Shown: piece by piece, positions 53,681-61,327 of the stretch
How positions within the stretch are numbered: the first letter of the stretch is position 1
Layout: the number at the start of each line of letters is the position of its first letter
Origin: an uncultured Bacilli bacterium
Lineage (GTDB): Bacteria; Bacillota_I; Bacilli_A; RF39; UBA660
Length of the DNA: 64,000 bases
Reading direction: 5' to 3'
Assembly (NCBI GenBank): GCA_934182615.1
Contig: CAKPRO010000002.1
Coordinates: forward strand, 71,855 to 135,854
Position numbers and translations under genes: made by a program
The notes under the pieces: generated by a model
What the model was told of the DNA's origin: nothing
Databases searched by the model: none
The model's input: the letters and a program-made list of their open reading frames with translations, nothing else

Positions 53681-53929
53681 ATGAGTATAAAAAAAACAAT
53701 AAGTATATTGGGAGCATTTATATTTCTAGTATTCCTAATTAAAGGATTATATTTTGATACAAATTTAGGATATACCTTAGAAGCATCTCCTTTTTCAATG
53801 ACAGGATGTCCATTATTTATCGAAGCATTATTATCAGTTGCAATATTGCCTTTTTTAGTATATGCAATGATAGAAGAATCATGTAACAAAGTTATTAATC
53901 GTTTCAGTAAAAAAATCAATGCTAATTAA
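53681..53929 (+). CDS. Small membrane protein (82 aa)
   Basis: Two hydrophobic segments (about 7-24 and 45-64) separated by a loop containing a Cys-Pro (MTGCPLFIE) and a basic tail. A GTGGTGAA ribosome site precedes the ATG. A TTGATT/TATCAT promoter-like pair lies at 53608-53635 with 16-nt spacing. No family recognised. Confidence 0.6.
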   Translation: MSIKKTISILGAFIFLVFLIKGLYFDTNLGYTLEASPFSMTGCPLFIEALLSVAILPFLVYAMIEESCNKVINRFSKKINAN

Positions 53930-53936
53930 AAATTAT

Positions 53937-53970
53937 AAAGAAATATTTTATGAAAGTATTTCTTTCTTTT
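53937..53970 (+). terminator. Terminator after the 82-aa gene
   Basis: AAAGAAATA (53937-53945) pairs with TATTTCTTT (53957-53965), then CTTTT. Confidence 0.75.
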
Positions 53971-54014
53971 AATAATTGTGTATAATAATAGTAAATTAAG
54001 TTTTGAGGTGCATT

Positions 54015-54356
54015 ATGAGAGTAGTTAATAAAAATGTAGAATCAAAAAGGGATATCATAAGTGAATTAAAAAATATTAAAGTTAATTCAACAAATAAACA
54101 TAAAGAAATAGAATTAGATTCTTATATAGTAAGTATTGTTATGATAATTATTACTTCTAATGCTAGTAATCTTAATAATAATGAATATGTTGTATATATG
54201 CTTATTCAAGATAAAAAAACAGATGATTTATATGGGAAATTTAATTTAAAAACATTCTTTGATGAAAAAGATGCTAATACTTATTATGATAAGATGATAC
54301 TTGAAGCATCTACCTTTTCTAAAGAAAAAATTGAAGATTTAGTGCGAGATTTATAA
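54015..54356 (+). CDS. Hypothetical ICE protein (113 aa)
   Basis: A soluble protein with an apparent alpha/beta pattern (SYIVSIVMIIITSNASNLNN; EYVVYMLIQDKKTDDLYGKF; DEKDANTYYDKMI). No motif identifies it. TGAGGTG lies 5 nt before ATG 54015; the frame extends upstream without a better start. An A-rich tandem repeat follows at once. Confidence 0.6.
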   Translation: MRVVNKNVESKRDIISELKNIKVNSTNKHKEIELDSYIVSIVMIIITSNASNLNNNEYVVYMLIQDKKTDDLYGKFNLKTFFDEKDANTYYDKMILEASTFSKEKIEDLVRDL

Positions 54357-54361
54357 TTAGT

Positions 54362-54415
54362 AAAAAAAAGAAAAAAAAAGAAAAAAAAAGAAAAAAAAAG
54401 AAAAAAAAGAAAAAT
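54362..54415. repeat. Tandem A8-9/G repeat
   Basis: About five copies of a roughly 10-nt unit made of eight or nine A and one G directly follow the 113-aa gene. It is a VNTR-like tract prone to slippage. Confidence 0.8.
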
Positions 54416-54525
54416 TTAATCATTGACTTATAAAAGTCAAGTGGTAAAATATAGTAAAATCGATGAATTGTATCGAAAGAAACAAGTCATCTTTTTTTTA
54501 TTGTTAGTTTTTTTGATAAAAGCCA
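54416..54525. other. Non-coding stretch downstream of the A/G repeat
   Basis: No gene is seen. It holds a small hairpin, TTGACTT/AAGTCAA (around 54422-54440), and a long T run at 54492-54499 that may end transcription of the 113-aa gene. Confidence 0.4.
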
Positions 54526-54554
54526 TTGACAATAATAAATAAAAATATTAGAAT
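54526..54554 (+). promoter_or_regulatory. Promoter of the ICE leader/regulator transcript
   Basis: TTGACA (54526-54531), a 17-nt spacer and TAGAAT (54549-54554). Confidence 0.6.
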
Positions 54555-54623
54555 AATAGCCAATATTTGGAAAAAGAAAAATTTTTGTTATGTGTGAAGT
54601 GATTGTGGTAGTATTTGATGACT

Positions 54624-54642
54624 TCACCTTAAGGTAAGGTGA
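54624..54642 (+). promoter_or_regulatory. Hairpin over the leader ribosome-binding site
   Basis: TCACCTTA-AGG-TAAGGTGA is a perfect inverted repeat. Its right arm contains the AAGGTGA ribosome site of the leader ORF at 54648, so it can hide that site. Confidence 0.6.
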
Positions 54643-54647
54643 TAACT

Positions 54648-54725
54648 ATGCAAAATCATAAATCTTATTTTAGTATTTATAACTTAAATTTAGTTTCTCT
54701 AAAAAACAAGGAGATACTTATATAG
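54648..54725 (+). CDS. 25-codon leader peptide of the ICE
   Basis: ATG follows AAGGTGATAACT. The peptide (MQNHKSYFSIYNLNLVSLKN...) ends at TAG 54723-54725, inside the 5' arm of a strong terminator-like hairpin. No domain. The layout of hairpin, short ORF and overlapping hairpin before a regulatory gene resembles attenuation leaders such as the one upstream of tet(M) in Tn916-type elements. No resistance gene follows here. Confidence 0.55.
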   Translation: MQNHKSYFSIYNLNLVSLKNKEILI

Positions 54726-54758
54726 GGTTAAATTCCCCTTATAAGCATCTCCTTTTCT
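54708..54758 (+). terminator. Terminator/attenuator overlapping the ICE leader peptide
   Basis: AAGGAGAT (54708-54715) pairs with ATCTCCTT (54747-54754), and CTTATA with TATAAG inside. TTC follows. It lies 30 nt before the gene at 54788. Confidence 0.7.
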
Positions 54759-54787
54759 ATTGGCTACATTCAAGTTGGAGGGTTAAA

Positions 54788-55324
54788 ATGAATAACACAA
54801 TACAAGAAAAAGAAGATATATTGGATAATGAACTATTATCTAAATTTGATTTATTAGACTATGATATAGAAAGAACTTTCTATCGTGTCTGTATGTTTAT
54901 GAAAAAATATAGAAAATTAAAAAGTAAAAATTATTGTGAAATGCCTATAAAAATTACTAGTACCTATAAATATATTTTTGTTGATGAAAGAACAAAAGGT
55001 ATTAATGATTACACTAAATTAGATGCATTTATAGATAATGATACAGAATATCAAACATTATCCAAAAAGATTTGCTCTATAACTAAGCACTTTAGTCAAG
55101 AAGAATTAATTTATTATACAATTTGTTTATATAGACAAGAACCAGAGTATAGAGCTTATAAAGAGATTGGATGCTCTTATTGTGGGTTGTTGCCAATCAA
55201 GAAAAGTTGTATTGTGAAATTTGCTTGTGCCTTAGATATAGAAGTATATAATGATGATGACGGATTTGCTGATCCTAACGAGGAAGAAAAGTTTGAAAAA
55301 TTTATGAAAGAATTTAAGTTGTAG
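54788..55324 (+). CDS. Putative ICE transcription factor (ArpU/sigma-like)
   Basis: A 178-residue soluble protein with no signal peptide. Its C-terminal half (QEELIYYTICLYRQEPEYRA; YKEIGCSYCGLLPIKKSCIV; KFACALDIEVY) resembles the end of ArpU- or sigma-region-4-type regulators, where a helix-turn-helix is followed by KKSCIxKFALALDI. The acidic tail is unusual. TTGGAGGG precedes ATG 54788. Being downstream of the leader/attenuator, it may control the transfer operon. Assignment is tentative. Confidence 0.45.
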   Translation: MNNTIQEKEDILDNELLSKFDLLDYDIERTFYRVCMFMKKYRKLKSKNYCEMPIKITSTYKYIFVDERTKGINDYTKLDAFIDNDTEYQTLSKKICSITKHFSQEELIYYTICLYRQEPEYRAYKEIGCSYCGLLPIKKSCIVKFACALDIEVYNDDDGFADPNEEEKFEKFMKEFKL

Positions 55325-55341
55325 AAATGCAACTTTTTTTA
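55316..55341 (+). terminator. Terminator after the 178-aa gene
   Basis: AAGTTG-TAGAAATG-CAACTT followed by TTTTT; the stop codon is in the loop. Confidence 0.75.
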
Positions 55342-55393
55342 TTGCATTAAAGGAGGTGGTTTTATGATTGCGTAAATGGTAATTCTTAATGAT

Positions 55394-55422
55394 TTGACAA
55401 AAGTTTTTAGGTAGTATATCAT
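55394..55422 (+). promoter_or_regulatory. ICE promoter 2 (adhesin operon)
   Basis: TTGACA (55394-55399), a 17-nt spacer and TATCAT (55417-55422), with the flanking block AATGATTTGACAAA (from 55388) shared with the 52897 promoter. Confidence 0.7.
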
Positions 55423-55440
55423 TCAAACAAAGGTGATATT

Positions 55441-56064
55441 ATGAAATCAAAAATGTTTAAAATTAGCATTATTGCTATAATAGTGATATTAACTACTACT
55501 TTTATCTTTATTGGTAAAATCAATTCTAGTAAAAATAACTTATCAAAAAATTCTACTAGCAATACAGAATCCAAAGAAAAATTAAAACAAAAAGATATTC
55601 CAGAAAAAACAGAAAATCAAAAAGAATTACTAAAAGAGAAAAATGAAAGTGTTGATGTTGTAGAAAACCCTAAGGAAGATATAAAAGAAAATAAAGTATC
55701 TTCTAACACTTCTACTACTTCCACTACATCAAATAATTCAAATGGAATAAAACAAAATAATAATCAACAAAATCAATCACAATCTAATAATAATCAAATT
55801 AAAGAAGAAACTGTAAAAGAAAATAATGATTCCTATATTGGTATTCCTAATCCAAATGATTTTAATTATTCTTTTCATAAAGGTAAAATCGAATATAGTT
55901 CTATGGATGCTTGTCTTTCTGCTAGTGAAAGAATTTCTTTGAAAGATACAGTTGATATTATTAATAGTTGGTGTATGGATGTTGTTGATGGTCAAGGTAC
56001 AGTTTTAGGTGAATATTTATATATTAATTGTTCATCTGGAAATTGTAATAAGTATAAAGATTAG
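55441..56064 (+). CDS. Secreted/anchored ICE protein with Cys-rich C-terminal domain (207 aa)
   Basis: A membrane anchor (about 7-25), then a disordered Lys/Glu/Asn/Ser/Gln linker to about 130. A compact C-terminal domain follows: IPNPNDFNYSFHKGKIEYSS, MDACLSASERISL, IINSWCMDVV and YLYINCSSGNC, with four Cys. No family recognised. It precedes the adhesin-sortase pair and may be part of the cell-surface cargo. Confidence 0.65.
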   Translation: MKSKMFKISIIAIIVILTTTFIFIGKINSSKNNLSKNSTSNTESKEKLKQKDIPEKTENQKELLKEKNESVDVVENPKEDIKENKVSSNTSTTSTTSNNSNGIKQNNNQQNQSQSNNNQIKEETVKENNDSYIGIPNPNDFNYSFHKGKIEYSSMDACLSASERISLKDTVDIINSWCMDVVDGQGTVLGEYLYINCSSGNCNKYKD

Positions 56065-56083
56065 ATATTCTAGTCTTTTTTAT
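56056..56083 (+). terminator. Possible terminator after the 207-aa gene
   Basis: AAAGATTAGA pairs with TCTAGTCTTT (one G-U) around TAT, then TT. Confidence 0.5.
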
Positions 56084-56096
56084 TTTGGAGGAAAAA

Positions 56097-56219
56097 ATGA
56101 AAATATTATTATTTATTGGAATTGCACTATTAATTTTGCTAGTGCTTTTTTTATGGTCTGCTTGTGCCTTATCAAGTAAAATTTCACGAGAGGAGGAAAT
56201 AATTGAAAATGAAAAATAA
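56097..56219 (+). CDS. Small single-helix membrane protein (40 aa)
   Basis: TTTGGAGGAAAAA before ATG 56097 is a strong site. Residues 3-25 form one hydrophobic helix containing WSACAL, followed by a charged tail (REEEIIENEK). It overlaps the start of the adhesin gene, implying coupling. No family recognised. Confidence 0.55.
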   Translation: MKILLFIGIALLILLVLFLWSACALSSKISREEEIIENEK

Positions 56220-58662
56220 AATAAAAAATTTATTATTACTACTTGGAGTCATAATTGGATGCGTTTCTACTACATCTGTATATGCCCAAGGAGCTACTTT
56301 AACAATGAATAAGTCTGGTTACTTTTGGACAAGAACTAGTCCAAATGAATCAGCTCATAGTTGGTATACTCAAGATTATTATTTTGGTGATCGTGTTGCT
56401 TATTGTATCGAACCTGGCGTTCCAGAGGGAACTAATAATTATACAGTTGGTGATATGTCTAATACCAATTATTCTAATGAACAAAAATTAAAAATGTTAC
56501 TAATTGCTTATTATGGTTATGATTATCCAAATCATCAAACATTAAATTATAGATTAGCAACTCAAGCCCTTTTATGGGAACAGGCAGGAAGTTATAATAT
56601 TTCTTACTCTACTCAAAGATGGGGAGCAGGAACAAACATGGATGTATCTGCTGAAAAAAATACAATTATGAATTTAGTTAATAGTCATTATGTAAAACCA
56701 TCCTTTAATGGTCAAACAATTACTATGAAAGTTGGTGATAAAATAACACTAACTGATACTAATAATGTATTATCAAATTATGATGTAATAATGAGTAATA
56801 ATGCTGAATACCAAGTTAATGGTAATAGTATTACTATTCGTGCTACTAATGTTGGTAATATTACTATGCAATTCAAGAAAAAAATGTATACTACAAGACA
56901 ATATCTTGTGTATTATGGCAATGGTATTCAAACAATGCTATCTTCTGGGGCAGTTGATCCAGTTTATGCATCTTTAAATATCAAATCTGAGGGAGGAAAA
57001 ATTGACTTTACTAAATATGATAAAGACAATAATTCTACTAAACCACAAGGTGAAGCAACTTTGAGTGGTGCAGTATATGGAGTTTATGATAAAAAGACAG
57101 ATGCCTTAGTTGGTAAAACAACTACTGATAGTAATGGATATGCAAAAATAGAACATTTACCTTATTTTGGAGATTTCTATTTACAAGAAATAATTCCTAG
57201 TAAAGGTTATCAATTAGATACTACTAAATATTATTTTACTAGTTCTTTAGATAATATTGATAACTATGTTATTGTAAAAGAAAAAGTAATAAATCGTGAT
57301 GTTGAATTTACAAAAGTTTATGCTACTAGTAAATCTGAAATAATGACACCAGAGCCTAATGTAGAGTTTGGTTTTTATAATAGTAAAGGTGAATTTTATA
57401 AGACTGGAAAAACTGATAAAAATGGAAAATTAAATATTAATTTAGTATATGGAACTTATACAGTAAAACAATTAACTACTTCTAAAGATACTACTAAGGT
57501 AGATGACTTTACAATTAAAGTTTATGAAATGGGAGAAAAAACTTACTACACTATCTCTAATGCTGAAATAACAGCTAAATTAAAAGTTGTTAAAATTGAT
57601 AAAGATACCAAACAAGTTATTACTAGAAAAAATATTAAATTCAAAATCTATAATGTAGATACTAAAGAATATGTTAAACAAACTATAACTTATCCAACAG
57701 CAAAAACTATTGATGTTTTTGAAACTGATTCTAACGGTATTTTAATCACACCTTATCCATTAAAAGCAGGTACTTACTATTTAGAAGAAGTAGATCAAAA
57801 AATTGATGGTTACTTATGGAATAAAAATTCTGTTGAATTTAAAATTGGTAAAGATTCTAAATTAATTAACGATGAAGAATTTGGAATCTTATTTGAAGTT
57901 AAGTTTGAAAATAAAGCAGTTAAAGGTAGCCTAGAACTAACTAAAACTGGCGAAAAATCAGAATTAACTGATAATGGGTATATTTATACTAAAATTAACT
58001 TAAAAGGCGTTAAAATAGGCTTATATGCTAAAGAAAATATATATGATGCTCTTGGTAATTTAAAATACAAAAAAGGTACACTAGTAAAAGAATTAATTAC
58101 TGATGAAAATGGTTATGTTAAAGTACAAGATTTATATTTAGGAAAATACTATTTACAAGAAATTGAAACTGTAAATAACCATGTATTAGATAAAACTAAA
58201 TATAATTTCAATCTTGAATATAAAGATCAATATACAGAAGTAATTAATTACAAAACTACCTTAGAAAATCATTTACCAAAAGGTATTTTAGAATTTACTA
58301 AATCTGATTATTCAAATAGTAAGACTTTACCTAACACCTTAATTGAAATTTACAATGAAAATGATGAGTTAGTTTATTCTGGTCGTACTGATGAAAATGG
58401 TAAAATCATTATTGATAAATTACCAGTTGGTAAATACTACATTTTAGAAAAAGAAGCACCAGAGGGATACAAAATAAATGAAGAAAAAATGTATTTTGAA
58501 ATTACTGAAGATGGACAAGTTGTTAAATGTAATATGTTAGATGAAGCATACGAAGTTCCAAATACTGGTTTAAGTAATATTAATTATGAACTAATTGGAA
58601 GTATAGTTTTAATTGTATCTGGACTAGGATTATTTTTATATGGTACGAAGAAAAGAAAATAA
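56203..58662 (+). CDS. Thioester-domain, SpaA-type LPxTG-like adhesin/pilin (819 aa)
   Basis: The signal peptide ends near TTSVYAQ. A thioester domain follows, with Cys in VAYCIEPGVPEG (near 67) and Gln in LATQALLWEQAG (near 120), the pair that can form an internal thioester for covalent host attachment. Four or more SpaA/prealbumin-like domains follow (for example FTKYDKDNNSTKPQGEATLS, LTKTGE, LEFTKSDYSN) with YxLxE isopeptide-type Glu motifs. The C-terminus has VPNTG (about 785), a hydrophobic helix and KKRK. AGGAGG at 56191-56196 fits the TTG at 56203 best; ATG 56209 is the alternative. The sortase gene overlaps its end. Confidence 0.88.
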   Translation: MKMKNKIKNLLLLLGVIIGCVSTTSVYAQGATLTMNKSGYFWTRTSPNESAHSWYTQDYYFGDRVAYCIEPGVPEGTNNYTVGDMSNTNYSNEQKLKMLLIAYYGYDYPNHQTLNYRLATQALLWEQAGSYNISYSTQRWGAGTNMDVSAEKNTIMNLVNSHYVKPSFNGQTITMKVGDKITLTDTNNVLSNYDVIMSNNAEYQVNGNSITIRATNVGNITMQFKKKMYTTRQYLVYYGNGIQTMLSSGAVDPVYASLNIKSEGGKIDFTKYDKDNNSTKPQGEATLSGAVYGVYDKKTDALVGKTTTDSNGYAKIEHLPYFGDFYLQEIIPSKGYQLDTTKYYFTSSLDNIDNYVIVKEKVINRDVEFTKVYATSKSEIMTPEPNVEFGFYNSKGEFYKTGKTDKNGKLNINLVYGTYTVKQLTTSKDTTKVDDFTIKVYEMGEKTYYTISNAEITAKLKVVKIDKDTKQVITRKNIKFKIYNVDTKEYVKQTITYPTAKTIDVFETDSNGILITPYPLKAGTYYLEEVDQKIDGYLWNKNSVEFKIGKDSKLINDEEFGILFEVKFENKAVKGSLELTKTGEKSELTDNGYIYTKINLKGVKIGLYAKENIYDALGNLKYKKGTLVKELITDENGYVKVQDLYLGKYYLQEIETVNNHVLDKTKYNFNLEYKDQYTEVINYKTTLENHLPKGILEFTKSDYSNSKTLPNTLIEIYNENDELVYSGRTDENGKIIIDKLPVGKYYILEKEAPEGYKINEEKMYFEITEDGQVVKCNMLDEAYEVPNTGLSNINYELIGSIVLIVSGLGLFLYGTKKRK

Positions 58663-59278
58663 GAAGTTTAATCTTATTAAATTAATTGGCTTACTACTTT
58701 TTGCTTGTGGTATGTTTATGATTGTTTATAATTATTCTACTAAAGTAAAATTAGATGAAAATAATGATACTAAAATAGAAGAATTTTTTGATGATGATAA
58801 TACTTCGCAAGTAGAAGAACCAAAAGAAGATAAGCAAGAAAATACTACTACTTCCAAAGTTACTAATTATAACTATATTGCTATTTTAGAGATTCCATCT
58901 ATAAATTTAAAACGAGGTTTAGTAGATCCTAATAGTAAATATAATAATGTTAATTATAATATTCAAATTATAGATAAATCTTCTATGCCAGATGTTGTTA
59001 ATGGTAACTTAGTTCTTGCTAGTCATAATGGAGCTAGTTATATTTCTTTCTTTAAAAATTTATATAAACTAAATAATGATGATAAAGTCTATGTTTATTA
59101 TAATGGTTATAAATATGAATATTCTATAAGTAAAATATATGATACCAGTAAAGATGGTCATATTGAGGTTTATAGAGATAATCAAAAAACTACTATAACT
59201 TTAATTACTTGCAAGAAAAATACAAAAGATACTCAAACGGTTTATATTGGTTATTTAACAAATAAGGTGGCTTATTAA
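58640..59278 (+). CDS. Sortase dedicated to the ICE adhesin
   Basis: A 212-residue membrane transpeptidase: N-terminal helix (about 11-30), acidic linker, then the sortase barrel with catalytic His in LVLASHNGAS near 128 and Cys in TLITCKK near 190. The usual Arg a few residues after Cys is not seen; the strand reads DTQTVYIGYL. It overlaps the adhesin gene by 23 nt. The likely substrate is the VPNTG motif of that protein. Class is uncertain. Confidence 0.82.
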   Translation: MVRRKENKKFNLIKLIGLLLFACGMFMIVYNYSTKVKLDENNDTKIEEFFDDDNTSQVEEPKEDKQENTTTSKVTNYNYIAILEIPSINLKRGLVDPNSKYNNVNYNIQIIDKSSMPDVVNGNLVLASHNGASYISFFKNLYKLNNDDKVYVYYNGYKYEYSISKIYDTSKDGHIEVYRDNQKTTITLITCKKNTKDTQTVYIGYLTNKVAY

Positions 59279-59279
59279 T

Positions 59280-59336
59280 ACTAGGAGTGATATTGAATAC
59301 CCAAAATATTTAATTCATGTATTACTCCTAGTTTTG
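59280..59336 (+). terminator. Terminator-like hairpin after the sortase gene
   Basis: ACTAGGAGT (59280-59288) pairs with ACTCCTAGT (59324-59332), extended by four more pairs, then TTTTG. The 5' arm contains the only good ribosome site for the following HTH frame. Confidence 0.65.
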
Positions 59337-59353
59337 TCATCTTAGATTTTTCT

Positions 59354-59617
59354 TTGACACATTTAGAAAAATTGATTTACGGAGAAATATCAGCACTGTG
59401 TAACAATAAAGGCTACTGTTATGCTACTAATAATTATTTAAGTAAAGTAAATAATGTTAGTGAAAGAACAATCAGAACTTGTATAAGTAATTTACATAGT
59501 AAGGGTTATATCAAGGTAATAATTGATAGAAAAGAAAAAAATAACAGTAGAAGAAAAATCTATATAGATGATAGTAAGGATCTAACTCTCCCATCAGAGT
59601 GGCAAGACACTTCCTAA
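59354..59617 (+). CDS. Winged-helix (HTH_36-type) ICE protein, possibly frameshifted at its start
   Basis: Residues 1-70 read LTHLEKLIYGEISALCNNKG ... NYLSKVNNVSERTIRTCISN ... GYIKV, a winged-helix pattern as in plasmid/phage replication and ICE accessory proteins. No ribosome site precedes the TTG at 59354. The open frame extends back to 59297 with sensible sequence (SCITPSFVILDFS), and a TTG with AGGAGTGATA at 59293 is in another frame, so one small indel may separate start and body. It may be a broken or misread gene. Confidence 0.55.
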   Translation: MTHLEKLIYGEISALCNNKGYCYATNNYLSKVNNVSERTIRTCISNLHSKGYIKVIIDRKEKNNSRRKIYIDDSKDLTLPSEWQDTS

Positions 59618-59736
59618 CCGACAGGAGATATACTTCCTACAAATAAATAAAAGAATAAATAAATTAATAAATAAAATAATTCTAATAATATTATTAGTAA
59701 TACTAATATAAACTTTAAATTAGATTGGAGGCATTT

Positions 59737-60162
59737 ATGTATGAAGATATAAATTATAATGAAGTTATGTTATCAGGTAAAATCAATAATATTTATAATA
59801 CTAATAATTATTGTCTGTTTGGTCTAACTTGCAATGATTATTCAAACAATAATTGTTACCTTAATTTAAGAATCCACAATAATCTTTATTACAAATATAA
59901 AGATTTTTTTGTTAAAGATAAAAAAGTATTTATTAAAGGATATTTAAAAACTTACTCTGATAAGAATAATAATATTCAATCTTATATTATGGTTACTAAA
60001 ATTACTGATAAGTCAAACGAATTAATTAATGGAGCATCAGCTCCACATATTAGATATGACGAAGATGGTGTTATGGTTTGGAATGGTAAGAGATGTGAAT
60101 CAGTTCCTCCTACTAAAGAAGAACTTGAAGAAATGGAGGCTTTACTTAATGAATATCAATAA
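59737..60162 (+). CDS. OB-fold single-stranded-DNA-binding-like protein (141 aa)
   Basis: The strand order MLSGKINNIYNTNNYCLFGL, then CYLNLRIHNNLYYKYKDFF, VKDKKVFIKGYLKTYSD and IQSYIMVTKIT follows the OB fold of SSB/PriB-like proteins, with a short acidic C-terminal tail (KEELEEMEALLNEYQ). It differs from the true SSB at 60968. TTGGAGGC before ATG 59737 fixes the start. Likely a DNA-processing accessory of the element. Confidence 0.6.
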   Translation: MYEDINYNEVMLSGKINNIYNTNNYCLFGLTCNDYSNNNCYLNLRIHNNLYYKYKDFFVKDKKVFIKGYLKTYSDKNNNIQSYIMVTKITDKSNELINGASAPHIRYDEDGVMVWNGKRCESVPPTKEELEEMEALLNEYQ

Positions 60163-60946
60163 TAATGTAAAGCCATATATAAGATTGTCAAATAATTCTA
60201 ATTTATTAGGAGATGAAGTTATTTTATATGCTTATTCTAAAGAAAAGAAAAATGTTGATTTTCAAGTTAAATGTTTAAAAGAATTTTGTAATTCTAATAA
60301 TTTAAAAGTAAAAGAAATTTATTCAGATTACTTTGGAAGTAATAAATTAGAAAATAAAATAAATTTAAAAAAATTATTAGAAAGTAATTCTAATATAAAT
60401 GTTTTAATAACTAATCTTGATAGATTGAGTAGAACTTTAAGTGATATGTTAGATATTGAAAATCAAAGTAGTAAAAATAAAATTAACTTTTATGATATTA
60501 GTAGTAATGAATTTGTCTTTGATAAATACTTTAAAATAATTAAAAATTTACAAAGAAATGGAGATGATAAATTGCAAAGAAACTTAAATGTTCTTTATGT
60601 TGAGCCAAACAAGTTGCCAGAAAAAAGAACAATAAAAAATACATTGGAAGATAAACAAAAACTTGTTAATGGATTAATTGAATACACTTATTTAAGTGAT
60701 TCAAATGATATTGCAATAGTTTGTAATGAAGAAGGGAAAATTTTAGGATTACCACCTAATCGTGATATTGGTCATGATGTTATATGTGGTAATTTTTTTA
60801 TTGTCGGTGATGATCCAGAACTTGGTGAAGACCGTTCTTTAACTGAAGAACAAATAGAAAAATATTCTAAATACTTTGGTAAAGAATCTATTGAAAAAAC
60901 AAAGGAAAAAATACAAAAAATCTTTAATGATGATTTGTATTATTAA
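60149..60946 (+). CDS. Resolvase-like N-domain fused to DUF3846
   Basis: Residues about 20-140 resemble a serine-recombinase catalytic domain: VILYAYSKEKKNVDFQVKCL and VLITNLDRLSRTLSDML. The usual YxRxS is changed (YAYS), so activity is doubtful, and no recombinase DNA-binding domain follows. Residues about 150-265 match DUF3846 (NVLYVEPNKLPEKRTIKNTL; DIAIVCNEEGKILGLPPNR; GNFFIVGDDPELGEDRSLTE). ATG 60149 follows AATGGAGGC and overlaps the OB-fold gene by 14 nt; the longer frame from 60029 is a shadow. Confidence 0.65.
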   Translation: MNINNNVKPYIRLSNNSNLLGDEVILYAYSKEKKNVDFQVKCLKEFCNSNNLKVKEIYSDYFGSNKLENKINLKKLLESNSNINVLITNLDRLSRTLSDMLDIENQSSKNKINFYDISSNEFVFDKYFKIIKNLQRNGDDKLQRNLNVLYVEPNKLPEKRTIKNTLEDKQKLVNGLIEYTYLSDSNDIAIVCNEEGKILGLPPNRDIGHDVICGNFFIVGDDPELGEDRSLTEEQIEKYSKYFGKESIEKTKEKIQKIFNDDLYY

Positions 60947-60967
60947 TACACGAAAGGAGGTGGTTAA

Positions 60968-61315
60968 ATGTTGAATCAAATAGTATTAGTTGGTAGAATT
61001 ACACAAGATCCAAAAGTAACTGAATTAGATAATGGTAAAAAAGTATGTAATGTAACTGTTGCTATACCTAGAAGTTACAAAAATGAAAATGGCGAATATG
61101 ATACTGATTTTGTTAAATGTACTATGTGGTCTGGTGTTGCTGAAAATACAAGTGAATATTGTAAGCAAGGAGATTTAATTGGTATTAAAGGTCGTATTCA
61201 AACAAGAGTTATTGAAAAAGATAATTCAAAACAAACTATTCAAGAAGTTATTGCTGAAAAAGTTACATTTTTAGCAAAATCTAAAGAAAAAACTGATGAT
61301 GAAATAGAAATTTAG
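60968..61315 (+). CDS. ssb: Single-stranded DNA-binding protein (ICE copy)
   Basis: A compact 115-residue SSB: MLNQIVLVGRITQDPKVTEL, VCNVTVAIPRSY, DFVKCTMWSGVAENTSEYCK, GDLIGIKGRIQTR. The acidic C-terminus (KEKTDDEIEI) lacks the usual DDDIPF tip. The perfect AAAGGAGGTGG ribosome site suggests strong translation. It protects the transferred strand during conjugation. Confidence 0.92.
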   Translation: MLNQIVLVGRITQDPKVTELDNGKKVCNVTVAIPRSYKNENGEYDTDFVKCTMWSGVAENTSEYCKQGDLIGIKGRIQTRVIEKDNSKQTIQEVIAEKVTFLAKSKEKTDDEIEI

Positions 61316-61327
61316 TCAAATGAAATT

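Noticed and set aside
55364..55420. Tiny ORFs (ATG ATT GCG TAA and a following 12-codon frame) after a perfect AAGGAGGTGG site
   Set aside because: Too short to support, and they run into promoter 2; probably a relic of a lost gene start.
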